Source of the DNA: Daphnia pulex
Lineage: Eukaryota; Arthropoda; Branchiopoda; Diplostraca; Daphniidae
Direction: 5' to 3'
Assembly: GCF_021134715.1 (NCBI RefSeq)
Contig: NC_060027.1
Location: 3,782,001-3,846,000, forward strand
Length of the DNA: 64,000 nucleotides
Positions 24,101 to 36,083 of the stretch are shown here, piece by piece. The notes below the pieces were generated by a model that was not told where the DNA came from, did not search any database, and was given only the letters and a program-made list of their open reading frames with translations. The position numbers and the translations under genes are program-made. How positions within the stretch are numbered: position 1 is the stretch's first letter; each line of letters starts with the position of its first letter.

Positions 24101-27100
24101 CAAACCCACAATCTGTCACAACAACAACAACAACCAATGGGTTAAATCATTTCTTAGATTATTCACATTTGAATTTAAGCCATCTTTTAGATTTTTAAAA
24201 ATACAACTGGAGGGGGATTGAAGAGTAGTATGGCGACTGCCACAAGTCCCGCTCCAACGTCATTATCAGTTTATTGCATGAGAACCATATGAGAGGAGCT
24301 ATAGGAGCTAAGAGAGGGCTATATAAAACGACGGGGTGGGTGAGGGGCTTGTGTTATCGTGAATATGCAGTCGGCGGGAGGAGCACAACCCAAGGACTCG
24401 ACAACGTCGTAGACACACACACACACAGCTCACAGGAACTGTTGTATCGAGCGGGGGGCAACGTTCCTGTTGTGCCGCAATATCAGACAGCAGCAAAAGA
24501 GAGAGTCTATATAGTTCAACGAATCCCAGCATATGGCGAATATTACACATATATATATCCGGGACGACCAGAAGGAGGAGGGCCATTTCCTATAGAGCAC
24601 CCCCATCGCCTATATTATGCTGACACCCAAACAAAACCCAAATAGAGGCTCACAGCACAGCACATACACACAAGAAAAAATGGCGTCAGCTTATCTATTT
24701 TTTCTTCTTCTCCCTTATTGTATGTATACAACCCTTTTCGTTCGCTTTTGCTTCGACGTGTTTTTTTTTTCTTCATCTACCCCCGCCCCATAATAAAAAG
24801 AAGTTTTCTTCTTAAGTTATAGGGTGGGGCATTATCATATCCGAAATGAAATCAAACTCAGAGGACTCGGCTGATATGTGTGTGTGTGTGCAGAATGCAA
24901 TACACTTTGGCTCTCCTGCGTATATTATAGTCGATATGATATTTGCTCGCTACTGTACTTCCCGGTAGATATGCAATCACGCTATCATTTTGGGAGAGTC
25001 TCACACACACACAACACCTTCTATATAGAAAGGAGATACTACGCCCTCCCGGAGGGGGGCCTTGGCCCAAAGGCAACTAGACCCTGGGCCAAGCCACAAA
25101 TGTAATTGAATATCAAACTCCGTGTATAGATTTCCGGCCCCATTTTTTATTATACAGATATCTATCTATATCTATCTGATGGACGTAAACATCTCGGCCA
25201 ACGCCCTCCCTTTAAACATGTCTCGCCCTATCTCTTATGCCCAGTGATGGAGGAAGTGGGGAGGGAAGCGACTCTTTGGCATTCAACTCGACGGGCAGAG
25301 AGTTCTAATATACTCTCGTCTTGCCATCGAGTCCAGCAGCAAAGGAGCAACTTTGCTTTCAAAGCAGTTTCCATCTCTCCTGGCCGTTCATTTCTTGCTG
25401 ACGATGCGCTTAGCCATTTTGCAAACCCCTCCGGCCAGACACTTTGGGAGCAAAGTGCCAATTTCAGGGAGGCGTTGTGTGATCAATAAATAAATAAATA
25501 ATTCGATATGAAAATTGCGAACTGGGATTATCAAGAGATTTGGGTAGAGGGCTGAGCTGAGCTGGGCTGAATTCGTCATACCTTGGCCGAGTTGGACGAG
25601 TAAGGCTCGTCGAAAAGTGACCAGATTTTCGGTTTGGTTTTCTGCCACCACGAGAGTTCGCCATTGTAGTAAGCCTCTTCGAAGCCGAATTTGCGGGCCA
25701 GCTCCTCGTCGCTGGGCTTGTCCGTGTCCAAGTCGAGCCGGTCCAGTACGGCCAGCGTTTCTTGCGTGTCTCGATGCTGTCGAATCAAACAAAGAGAGAG
25801 AGAAGAAAAGCAACACAATTCAAATTCAAAAGTCATTTGATGATCCCCCCCCCCCAACTCGAAAACGTGCAATTATCCCACGCTGGCCAAACAAAGAAGA
25901 ATAAACTAGAAACAGACTCAAAGACACCGGTCCCATCTCCCCCAAGACGGGAGGACGAAATTAAGAGCTGCAAGATGTGTAGAATAGCATAGACACACAC
26001 AAGTCGAAAGATGAAGGGCAAAATGAGGAAGATGGCGGGAGCGGAGAGAGAGAGAAAACATAATAATAATGAGAGCAGAGAGACTCTTGAATACATCAAA
26101 AGGATTCCCCGTTGGCCCCTCCTATCCCTCCTCCTGCTCCTGATGGCCGGGCTCCTCGGCAGCAGAGGACTGCGAGCTTATATAACGCACGGCTAAAGAC
26201 CATCGTTCGGCATATACAACACACACACAAAGAGACGAGGGCAGAGAATATTACCAGGCCCCCTTTTTCTTATTTTTTATTTTTTTTTTCGCCGTCTGTG
26301 TGTGTTGGGAGAACGCGTTTGATTGCATCGAAACTTGTTCTTCTTCTTCTTCTTCTTATGGGCGGAAGAGGCCTTCATCCCGTTTGTATTAGCGCGCTCT
26401 CTCTCTTCCCACTGGCGGATACATTTATGTGTAGTATATGTAAGTTGGGCTGGATGACGTCACACACTTACAGATTGGATGAGAAGCCCGCAGGAAGCCA
26501 ACAGATGAAACGAAGACGCTTTTTCGGTGCAGAGTAGTTCCCCAGCAAAAGAATAAAAATAAAAAAAATAGTCTGAAGAAGAAGAAGAGTCTAGTCTAGT
26601 ATACTGGGGGCTTCAACAAGTCCTGATTGCTTTTCATCTCTGGCCATCTCTTAAAATAATTTCCCTCCTTCAACAGAAGAAAAAATAAAAAAATAAAAAA
26701 ATAAAAATGAGCTTGGCAATTTAAAGAAAAGAAAATTCTCAAAAGGTCAGTTTTAATACCCCGGGAAAAGCGGCTTACTTTTTTTTCTTTTCAGTAGGGG
26801 GAAGAAGATCAAACAAAGAAGCCGAATTAAAGCCAGAAGGAAGATATATATATATGGTTATAGGTTTGCGGAGAGAAGCCTGCAAGATCCATTGTTGGTT
26901 GTTTCCATTACAAATTCAATCACCGCGCCAGCAAACCGAATCGAAACTCGGGTAGTAGTAGTAAGTAACGAGTCTAATAGTTACTTATTCGCCTTCTGGA
27001 TCTTATATACATAACCACGGCTCGATGCCCAAGCTTGGATAGATAATGAAAGCCCTGACGTTCTTCCGGAGCGGATCTGACCAAAAGAAAAACCCAAATT

Positions 27101-28006
27101 CACCAATTCCTTTTTTTACCAGTTCACCCTGGCGCTAATTTCCATTGATTGCAACCAGCCGGAAAGTATATATATAACCACAGTGGTTGGAATAGGTAGA
27201 AGAAGATGAGAGATTCACCAGTTTGTCCTGGAGTTTAGTTTTTCTTTTTTGGGCGGAGGATTCCTCTCACCAGCCAATGGGAGAAGGGAGAGAGAGGCAA
27301 GGTTCCACTAATGAATTTTCTTTTTCCTTTTTCCATCCGAGCGAGCAAGGTTATTAGCCACTTCTTCCTCCATTTGAGGTTCTTCTCTTCTGGGAAGTGT
27401 TGGAGAATCGCAATCGGTCGGATGGATGGGAGAGACCCACGTCGGACTGAATGGCAATCGACACAATGTCCCGTCGCATAAATTTCTCTGCTGCCAAAAA
27501 TTTCGTTCTACTTTCCCGGTGAAAGAGGAGGTGGGCGGGGCCGGGACTCGACGATCGATCCCCGCGTTTCTCTCCCCTCCCGTCCCGAAACAAAATGCTG
27601 TAATCCAATCAAAAGGATATATATTGCGGCTAGATTCCTCCAGTTTCACGTCAACCCCCTTGCTCTCGTTCTCAATCGAGCGTTCTTGACATGATGACGC
27701 GGCAATCGACGTGTCACTCTCAGACAATAGACGAATCGATCAAATAACTCGGAATGCCTTTACTCCCCAAAAATCATAATTAAACAAATAAAAAAAGGGG
27801 AATATATCTGTGAATGTTTAATTAGTTTTGGGGTAATAGTAGTAGGTGGGTGGGTGTATGCGTACCGAAGTGTAGGTCATCCAGCAGCAGGGCTCCACTT
27901 GATTGGAGTCCAATCCCCAGAATTCCAGTTCCTCTTCGAAAAGGGGTCCGCAGACGTCGGTCGGGTAGTGAAGCTTCCCCGTTCTGCAACACGCCAAAAT
28001 GCATCA

Positions 28007-28046
<40 letters not shown>

Positions 28047-30183
28047 ATTGCGTTTGTATCTAAATGGCGCAGACTGTGATTCAATATTCAACCACCGCAA
28101 TCAAACATCTTGCAACGCAATTAATTAATTTCAACGCTTCCAAGCAGGCGAAAGGTTTTGCACCCATGGAAGATCGAACGAGTTCTCGCGGTTCATTTAT
28201 TTCTTCTCTCTCTCTCTCTCTCGCCCCCATTGTAATGAAAAATCGGCTGTGGAGCGACGACGACGACGGCCATCCACCATTTGATTTATTTGTTTCTTTT
28301 TCTCCGTGACTGAGACTATAGATCTTCAACTGTCTCGACAATCCTAACCATTGAGAAAAATAAACTGCCTTTCTCCTTTTTCTCTCTCTCTCTTGGCCAG
28401 GAGCCGAGCCCACCTCGAGCCCTTTTATCTGTCTAGGAGCAGCCGCCTGAACAAAAACAACCATTTCAAGTCGTTATTGTGATTTCTCCTAACGAAACAG
28501 TAACAAAATAAAAGAAAGAAAAGAAACTTGGACATTGCCGGCCCTTCTCGTCAAATGGAGAAAGAATAAAGGGACTTGAGGGACATCGTGATGATGATGA
28601 TGATGACCGGCGAGGGTCTCCCGTCCAGCTATTTCATTCTTTTCTTGTTCGGCTGTATATTAAAGACGGAAACTTTCTTCGTGGCAAGTTGCTGCTGGTA
28701 TTAGATTGTCATCCACGCCAGGGCCTCCTCTTCTTCTTATTTCCACGATTGGACTTGATGGTTAATCAATATCGATGGCCGGCTATACACTTCCATAAAT
28801 GTGTACACAGGGTAGTCCGGTGCTTGGGGGTAGAGAGGGAATTCAAGTCGGTCCGTTTCCTTTTGGCCGCTCGGCGCTCCCCAGTGCCCAGGCTGGCTCC
28901 TACCCTTTTTGTTTTTATATGTATGACCATTAAGATCTTTTTTTTATTTTGTTCTTCCTCCCACGTCTAACATCTTCTTCCTCTTTAGACATTCGCCGCA
29001 TACATCAAGCATCGTCCGCTCCTCGCTATCGCATAAAATTTAGATGATGTACTTACATGTATAATAGATATCTCTAGACTATACTACGGCACTACTACTA
29101 CTACCACCACCACTACTCGTATTACTGTTATAGTGAGAGAGAGAAAGACGTAATACTATAGTACATAATACACGTTGATGATGGATAAGGATCCCTTTTC
29201 TCCGGGAAAAGGGGTGGGGGGACCGGTCCCGCTCGTCTCTCTGTGTGTTTTTTTTTCTCTTCTTTTTTATTATTATTTGACGAGTCCTATCGTCTGGCTC
29301 CTAATTAGTTCAGCTGCTACATAGATTAGATGCGGCGAAAAGGCTTCCACCGTATACTGTATAGTGAGAGAGGCCATCAAATAGTAGGGAGCGAGATGTT
29401 ATAGTAATGGCCGCCCAGTGTCTAACGATTCCCGATGATGTAACATCACCGCCACACAAAAAATGGGCGTCTAGATAACAGGAGAAGCTCTTCTATCTAC
29501 AGATACTCTATCCTTACTACACACTTCTTCTTTTTTTATCATCTTCTACTTAATTTTTTCTCGGAAAAAAATAAACGGTCCTTTTAAAAAAACTTTTTTT
29601 TCGGTTTTTTGGGCGAGGGCCGTCGTTGACGTAATCCTAATGGAAGACGACGGACACGCCCCCCGTTGACAATCAGTTGGAAAACGATTCTTTATATACC
29701 ATGGCTCGTATGCCCGAGTGAATTGATAATGTCTGGGATTAACTTTGAGGGAATTACAAAACGACATTCATCTACGTCAAAGCGACGGGCCAGCCCAGCC
29801 CATCCCAGCCAGCCGGCCAGAGTTATTTGATGATCAAGTTATTACGTGCAGTAGACTTTTAAGTGGGTGGGGACCCGGCCCTGGGCGGAAGCATACACAT
29901 TAAGGATATGAAAGTAAATGGACCTGTAATAGTTGAGGACTTGTGCAAAGACGCCTGGATGCCGGTCGAAGAAGTACTCGTTGAGAATGGGGTCGTAGTT
30001 GGCCAGGGCCTCAGTCAGCCTAGAGAGCCTCGTAGCCGGAATCTTCTTCAGCGTAGCCTTGTACGTTTCGTGGCGGATGCCGCCGCAGTTGAGCACCACC
30101 CGATTTTCCGCGTCCATCGTGCTGAATACGGAATACGGCGACGTCACCACCTGCAGATCACTCGGCCGGCTCTTGACGGGCAT
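12174..30183 (-). CDS. Shaw: Shaw voltage-gated potassium channel (Kv3-like)
   Basis: Six coding exons: 30183-29924, 27983-27866, 25776-25582, 24112-23363, 20462-20213 and 12475-12174. All splice phases agree (1,875 nt, 624 residues). The start is fixed by an in-frame TAA three codons upstream; a second Met at residue 23 opens the conserved [18 protein letters not shown]. The T1 tetramerisation domain (24-120) has the Zn2+-binding HX5CX20CC motif complete (HYPTDVC to CC). Exon 4 holds S1-S6: S1 about 193-209, an S1-S2 loop with NLT and NST glycosylation sites, S3 281-297, S4 [13 protein letters not shown] about 315-328, S5 345-366, selectivity filter TVGYGD 394-399 and S6 with PVP about 424-426. 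The cytoplasmic tail begins [16 protein letters not shown], near-identical to insect Shaw, then becomes Gly/Pro-rich and finally Ala/Thr-rich, ending LSPVRVDL. In flies Shaw is a low-voltage-sensitive K+ channel of neurons and muscle. The last 7.7-kb intron is the least certain join. Confidence 0.95.
12476..20212 (-). other. Shaw intron 5, large
   Basis: This 7.7-kb intron has a GTAAGA donor and a gtgcag acceptor. No other gene is supported inside it. It contains A/T homopolymers, CA/TG runs (about 15069, 16088, 17200), CT/GA runs (about 14812, 16259), CAG runs (17402-17419) and low-complexity purine-rich DNA. An extra or alternative Shaw C-terminal exon could hide here, but I cannot point to one. 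Confidence 0.5.
17402..17419. repeat. (AGC)n microsatellite
   Basis: Six nearly perfect AGC/CAG units lie within Shaw intron 5. Similar short CAG/CTG runs recur across the non-coding DNA. Confidence 0.7.
20463..23362 (-). other. Shaw intron 4
   Basis: The 2.9-kb intron lies between the S1-S6 exon and the first tail exon. It is microsatellite-rich (TG at about 20732, GA, AAT) with no supported gene. Donor GTACGA and acceptor ttaaag keep phase 0. Confidence 0.6.
24113..25581 (-). other. Shaw intron 3
   Basis: The 1.5-kb intron is phase 0, with donor GTATGA and acceptor gtgacag preceded by a (TTG)n tract. CA/TG runs occur at about 24412-24426, 24876 and 25001. No other feature is supported. 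Confidence 0.6.
25777..27865 (-). other. Shaw intron 2
   Basis: The 2.1-kb intron has a GTACGC donor and a ttcgacag acceptor. It contains a run of ten C near 25847, CTT/AAG runs near 26338 and an AT-rich run near 26850. No other gene is supported. Confidence 0.6.
27984..29923 (-). other. Shaw intron 1 (coding)
   Basis: The 1.9-kb intron is phase 2, with donor GTCCAT (weak at position +3) and acceptor gtgttgcag. The donor is accepted because it restores the exact conserved [17 protein letters not shown] junction. It includes the long (ATT)n run next to the acceptor and GAT repeats near 28589-28606. Confidence 0.6.
28008..28044. repeat. (ATT)n microsatellite near a Shaw acceptor
   Basis: About twelve uninterrupted ATT units lie 24 nt upstream (on the minus strand) of the Shaw exon 2 acceptor. 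On the transcribed strand it reads (AAT)n, so the acceptor lacks a normal long pyrimidine tract there. Confidence 0.85.
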
Positions 30184-33100
30184 CAGCTTTTAGACAGTTC
30201 CGTAACCCGCCCAACTGATTCGTCGCTGAATTTTTTTTTTCTTTCTTTCTGTTGGGGGTTGGGGAAGAGCAGATGTTTCTGGTTGATAATTTGGAACACT
30301 TGGACAAACACAAAATCACTCAAAGAATCAATCTTGGTTTTTTTTTACTCCGGTTAACTGGATGGCCAGATCGAATTTAGAGAGGAGATTTGATTGGTTC
30401 TTGATGAGGGTGGACAGTTGCTACTTTGTTTTGACAAAAGCGACTCACTTGGAGAACATCGTCACGACCAAGAGAGGACACGAGTCTCCATCATCTTCAT
30501 CTCTTCTTTTTCCCAATCGATCGTATTTTTTTGGTTCGCTCCGTCTTGGCTTCTTCTTCTTTCTTTTGTTTCCTTCCTTTTGGATTCACAACAATCAAAG
30601 ACCCATTCCACGGTCTTTGGACGATTCTTCCCTTTGAATGGAAAGTGATTTGTAACCACCGACATCCACCACCCTACCAACGTAGTATCCGTCGTCCATA
30701 GAAAACCACGGAGAGGGATAGGAGAAGAGCTTCGATGGCCAGTCTAGCGGGCGACGAGGTTTGGTTGCGTTGTTATCCGATGATTCTCCGCTCACCGACT
30801 CCTGATGATCGAACAAGAGAGAAAGTCCGGGGAGGGGGGCTCCCGTTGGTTGACGATAATGTCAAACGACGGCGACGTCATTACGAGTCGACTCCATTGT
30901 CCTTTCTCTCTTCTTCTTCTCCCTTGGCTTCCGCTCCGACGATTTCCAATCTATAACAAAAAAGAGAAATAGAAACATTAGAAACGTGGAAATCAAAATT
31001 CAAAAATTAAACGTTTTTGGCGCGATTTTCAAAAAACAAAAAAAGGCAATCGAACGACGATTGAGCAATCGGCCAATTGACGTAAGAATTGAGATTTATT
31101 GGCGTCAAAGACGGTTGAGGGGCCTGGGGAGGTGCTGTAAGATGCTGTGTTCCTTTTATCAAGTAGCCAGCTTACGACATGTCAAACATTTTAGTTTCTT
31201 TTTGGGTTGTTGTCTCCTCTTTTTTTTTTTTTTGATTCATGGAAGTCGGAACAATTTCCTGTCGCCTATTTTCGGATTGGAGAGTGCGGCGGCAGAGTGG
31301 GAGTGTCCGTGCTGTTAGCATCGCTCATCCACTCTTGGCGAGAATCCCGGCGACGAGATCGGCATCCTTGATGACTTACATCCCGCACAGACTAGGGGGA
31401 CAGACCCCCCCGAAAGAGAAAGAAAAAAAAGTACACGACGTCGCGACGCTCGCCACATTTCAAACAAGAACGAATAGCTGTCGCTAAACAGAAAATACTG
31501 TGGACACACAAAAAAAAGGCGAAAAAATGGTTGTGGGAAAGGCCGTGGCGGATTCAACATATTCGGACTGTGAGCTCTCAAAATGAAGCTTGTACACACT
31601 CCACTTGTCGTTTTCGTTATTCATGTGCCACCGTCGTCGTTTTATCGATCCATTTTTAGGGGGGCTTCCGATAATGTTAAAAAGACCTACCGGGGCAGCC
31701 GTGTAACAGTTGCAATAGTTAATATGCAGAGAAGAAATAATTCAAGTTTAGCTACCAGACTTTTTTTCTTCCCCCAGTTACTTTCTCCAAAAGTTGAAAA
31801 GATAAAAAGGAAGAAACTTTGATCGATTTTTGTTGCAGACCAGAAAAAATGAAGCCCGTGCCTTATTACCAAGGCTAAAAGCAAACGTTAGAACAATGAA
31901 CTTTCATTAACTCTTTAAAAAGCGTCGATTTGAAAGGAAATAATTCGGATCAATCGATTACGAGAGTTGATGCAGCTACTTTTAGCCGTATGAATACATC
32001 TTCTTAGTTTACACATAGAGAATGTTTTAATTCTTGATTTTATTTCCTATTGTATCGCCTACTGGTGGAATTCGTTGAGTTGATTACGCTTCGGTTGGGG
32101 AACTCATTCTGACAATGACAAAATGTTCATTTAGAATTCACCGAAGTCCGCGCGCATAACAACCATCGATTCCCGAATACTTGAAACTTAAATTGTAACT
32201 CCTTATAAACACTGCATACTCTGCCGAGTAATTGGTGAAATCGGACGAGTAAACTGAGCACAATCAGTGTCTAGATATATCGAAATCCAACATTTCTTTT
32301 TAAGGCTCGCCTTGCTGGCAGAAGGTTAACAATGTTCACTGTTGGAAAAGCAGATGTTCCACACGGGCAAACTAATTATATAGGGATGAATCAATAGGAA
32401 ATCAATACCCCTCCGCTACTCTGTTAATCAAAGGACCACAATCGATCCAATGACATTTTCACAGTGAGCATAATACGTGCTACTAATGCGGCCGATTGCT
32501 GAACTGTTGATAATACGCCCATTCTCAGGTTATTCAGATTGAAAAAAAAAAAAAGACGAAATGGAACTTGATAGAATAGAGCTGACTGAATGATACAAAT
32601 GTCAAAGATGATGAGATGTGAGGGGGGAACGCGCTGCAAATGCCATTTCGTGCTGCCAATTTCGCGTTACTTCACTTAAATTTCTTTGTTGGTTACGACA
32701 TTGAAAGAAAAATGCTCAATTTCTAAGAAAATCTCATCAAGTTTTCCCTTAGTTGTGCTTTCTTTCTCCCTCTTCTTGTCTTGTATAGTTTGACGGCGTT
32801 TGTTCAAAGTATGTTACGTAACGCATCGGGCCTGCCTTGTATTCAGACTGCTACCAGCAACATAGACCGTTTTCCTAGCAGCCAATTTTCCCTGAACTAT
32901 CTACTTTCATCAATACTTTGTTTTTCAATGGAAAATGACGGATTTCTAAGAATGAACTTTGTCATTAGCATCGCGTAGAATCAAAAGTGTGATGTTGATT
33001 ACGGTCGTGTCAACTATTTGGGAAATTCCTAGTAGAAGCAAGAGCGACCGGTCCACTATCACGCATAACACTTTGGAAACGTTCATTATCTACACGATTG

Positions 33101-36033
33101 CGATTGCTTCGTCGAAGCAAAGAGTTACTTGTGCATCGAACGATGGAAGGAAAGATCCTTTTCCGATTGTGCAAAACGAATAATCACTCCCAAAAGTGAC
33201 CAATCGTCTTGTCATGACCGGCCTTGTCATGTCTGGACTGGTCAATCACTTCTAACAGCAAGTAACTCTCAATTGATTAAAATAAAATGAAATTTTTTAA
33301 AGTTTCGCATGTGTTAGAGTGCGTATGTGAACATTTGATTCGCCAGTCAAGTTCACCATTTCTGCCTTTAACACGATTAACATAAATATTACAAGTATTT
33401 ATGCGTAATTCTGAAATTACCATAGCTCATTTTTTAAATGTACGCTGTTTCATTTGGTTAAAAAGTTATCAGCGGAAAATCATCAACTGCAAGAAGAATT
33501 TCGTTGACGCAAAATAAACCATTTTTTACCTAGCCCTGAGGCTACGGCTTATACCTCCCGGTACCTCTACACCCTAGTCGACGTAATGTTCATTCCATCC
33601 AGTCGACCTCTTTTCCAATAAAAGGTTAGATTTCATTGTAAACCAGCCCTGTTTGATAAATTGGCGTGGTTTGCATTGATATCGATAGGGCACCGCAAAA
33701 ATGACGAGCACAGCAACAATGCGCAACTAAAATAATTGCGTTTCCCAATATTAAACGAGGGGGCATCCATTAATTGAGATGGCAAAGCAATTAAATATAT
33801 AGACCGACGCCTTTCATGGCTAGAGTCAGGCGTTGGTAAGCAATCGCTTAATTAATTCGTTAAAGCTCTTCTTTGATGTTATAGTCGAATTTGAATTCAA
33901 TGGCGCGCGTCAGAGTGCCACAACGAGATCAATACTTTTCCCTCACACTGGCCGAGCTCCACGTTCAACAAGTAGAAGTCGAACTTTCTGGAGACAAAAA
34001 TCAAGAAAAAATGCACATGTGACTTGAATCACAAGGAACAACATTTTCAAAGCGATTATAGAAAATGTTATTTAAAAAAAAAACAGAAACTTGATTGCAA
34101 TAACTCCAGATAAGACAATTGATTTTCAAAGTGAAATGAATTAATCATCAAGCCCATGTTGAATTAGTGACAAAGAAAAGAAAGAAAAAAATGAAATACA
34201 AGGAGTCACTGACCCCCGCTAGGCATGACGTAGGTTCCCTCGTTTGTTCTCCGTACCACCTGCGTGAATCATTAGTCTTGATCGTTAGTCGGTTGCTTCA
34301 TCGTCTTGACCTTAGCAAATATCTCCGGGACCTGATATTTGGCTTTAAGGCTGCGTTAGTTGGCTTGATCGATTTTGTAAAACAATTACTCGTATGGGGG
34401 GAATAAACAGCGACATTTAAAGAAAAAGGGACCCGATTCGGTATCGAAGGATAAGACGTGTGGGCCCGTGAAACAACAACATTTTGTTTAAATTAACGTT
34501 GGTGATTTGAGTTGGCGAAGGTTTGAAAACGTTCCATTCGTCGCTCGTCAAATTTCAAATCAGTCGATTCGTTTAAGTTCAAATGAAAAGAGTTTCGCGG
34601 TAGGATATGACTAGACGTTTTTCACGATTGAAAAATTCGGCATTCGCATTCGATTGTCCAATGGAATCTCTTTTGTGAAGAATAATGAAGACATTCCTAA
34701 ATGGACGATTCCTCAAAATTTCAAGGAAAAAAAAAGAAAAACTTTCGATTTGACACGACGGATTAATCAATTATTTGAGTTTCGATTGGAACTGGATCAA
34801 AGCATGCTAGGGATTTCATAGCGCGAGCGCAATGCCAATCCCTATCGATTCTCCCCGTTTACTGTCACACATTTCACATTCGTATTTATGATATTGCGGC
34901 TTTTCAGTCGTCGGGGTCGTCGAGCTCCATGACTTGAGAGATTAAAACTCTATTAATTCCAGACGAAATAATTAAAAATCTCCAGCTCAATAGAAACCGG
35001 TTCGTATTGATCAGATTCCAACCCCCATCCAAAAAAAAAAGAAAGTTGGAGACTCGATGCCCCCGGATGACGTGGATTTCTCCTTCATCATCATTAGCCC
35101 ATCAGCTGCCAAAAAACTTAAAGAAAACGCAATCAAAAACTCTTCTACTTTTTCCCCAAAGTGTTGGTTGGCTCGTCTGATCGTTTACAGCAGTTCAAGT
35201 GACAAGTCAAACCAAAAAAAAAAAACAATGTTCGAGAGCAACCAAATTGAGGAGTAAAAGTTGGACCCGTGTTCTGCAGCTACTCCGAACGTGTGCCGGG
35301 TCGGTGGGAGGGGCTTGATGTTATTAACAGCAAAGTTGACGATGGGGCGGGCGGCGCGCGGACGTTTGAAAGTTTAAATGTCACTTGCCACTTGGCAAGT
35401 TTCAAATCTGGGCTCTCCTTTTCGTCGCACGCCCGTTCGTTATCATTTTCTTATTTCCGCTATCCCCGGCAAGTTCCGCTCACCCGGTGATGCTCCTGTG
35501 CGCTCACGGATGACGGCACCGTCACTTGTTATATTAAGTGGCGGGAGAGAGGGGGCGCTTATATTTAGAAAACGCCCAAGATCTCTTTTATTTTTTCTTT
35601 CCCGTGTTTTTCACTCGACCCGCGCGAGCCGTGTGTGTTTGCCGTTTCAAATTTATTTACCCCCAAGACTCTATCAATAACAGCAGCAGCAACTTTGGCT
35701 TTTGATTACGTATATACGGCCGGAATGAAAGTTCAACAGGATTCTTTCAAACCAAAAAAAAAAAAAGAAGAAGAAGAAAACGGTTTTAAACTATGTGTGT
35801 GAGTGTTAACGAGTTGGCTTGATTTCTCGGTAAATCCAGACACAACAAAAAAAATTTATAAGCTCCACCTACTCGGGCCGGCTGTCCGGCACGATCCAGC
35901 TCCCGAAGAAAGAACAACAAGAAATGAAACTCGACAACATTGCATGAGAAAAAAACAAAATAAAAATGTGAGAGCGTGCCCAAGTTGAATAAAGAAGCTC
36001 GTCGCATGAAAATGGCGAGCTTTTTCATTGATT

Positions 36034-36083
36034 ACACACACACACACACACACAGCAGCGGAGTAGCTGCTGCTGCTGCTGCA
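36034..36083. repeat. Adjacent (AC)n and (CTG)n microsatellites
   Basis: An (AC)n run at 36034-36054 is followed after about a dozen bases by (CTG)n at 36067-36083. Confidence 0.8.

Noticed and set aside
23285..24145. 286-codon forward ORF and a 269-codon second-frame reverse ORF
   Set aside because: Both are shadows of Shaw exon 4, which is GC-rich and strongly conserved in the true frame.
29863..30357. 164-codon forward ORF
   Set aside because: Antisense of Shaw exon 1 and its leader.
32781..33183. Two adjacent forward frames with some hydrophobic stretches, considered as chemoreceptor fragments
   Set aside because: No conserved receptor motif, no consistent splice join, and too short to judge.
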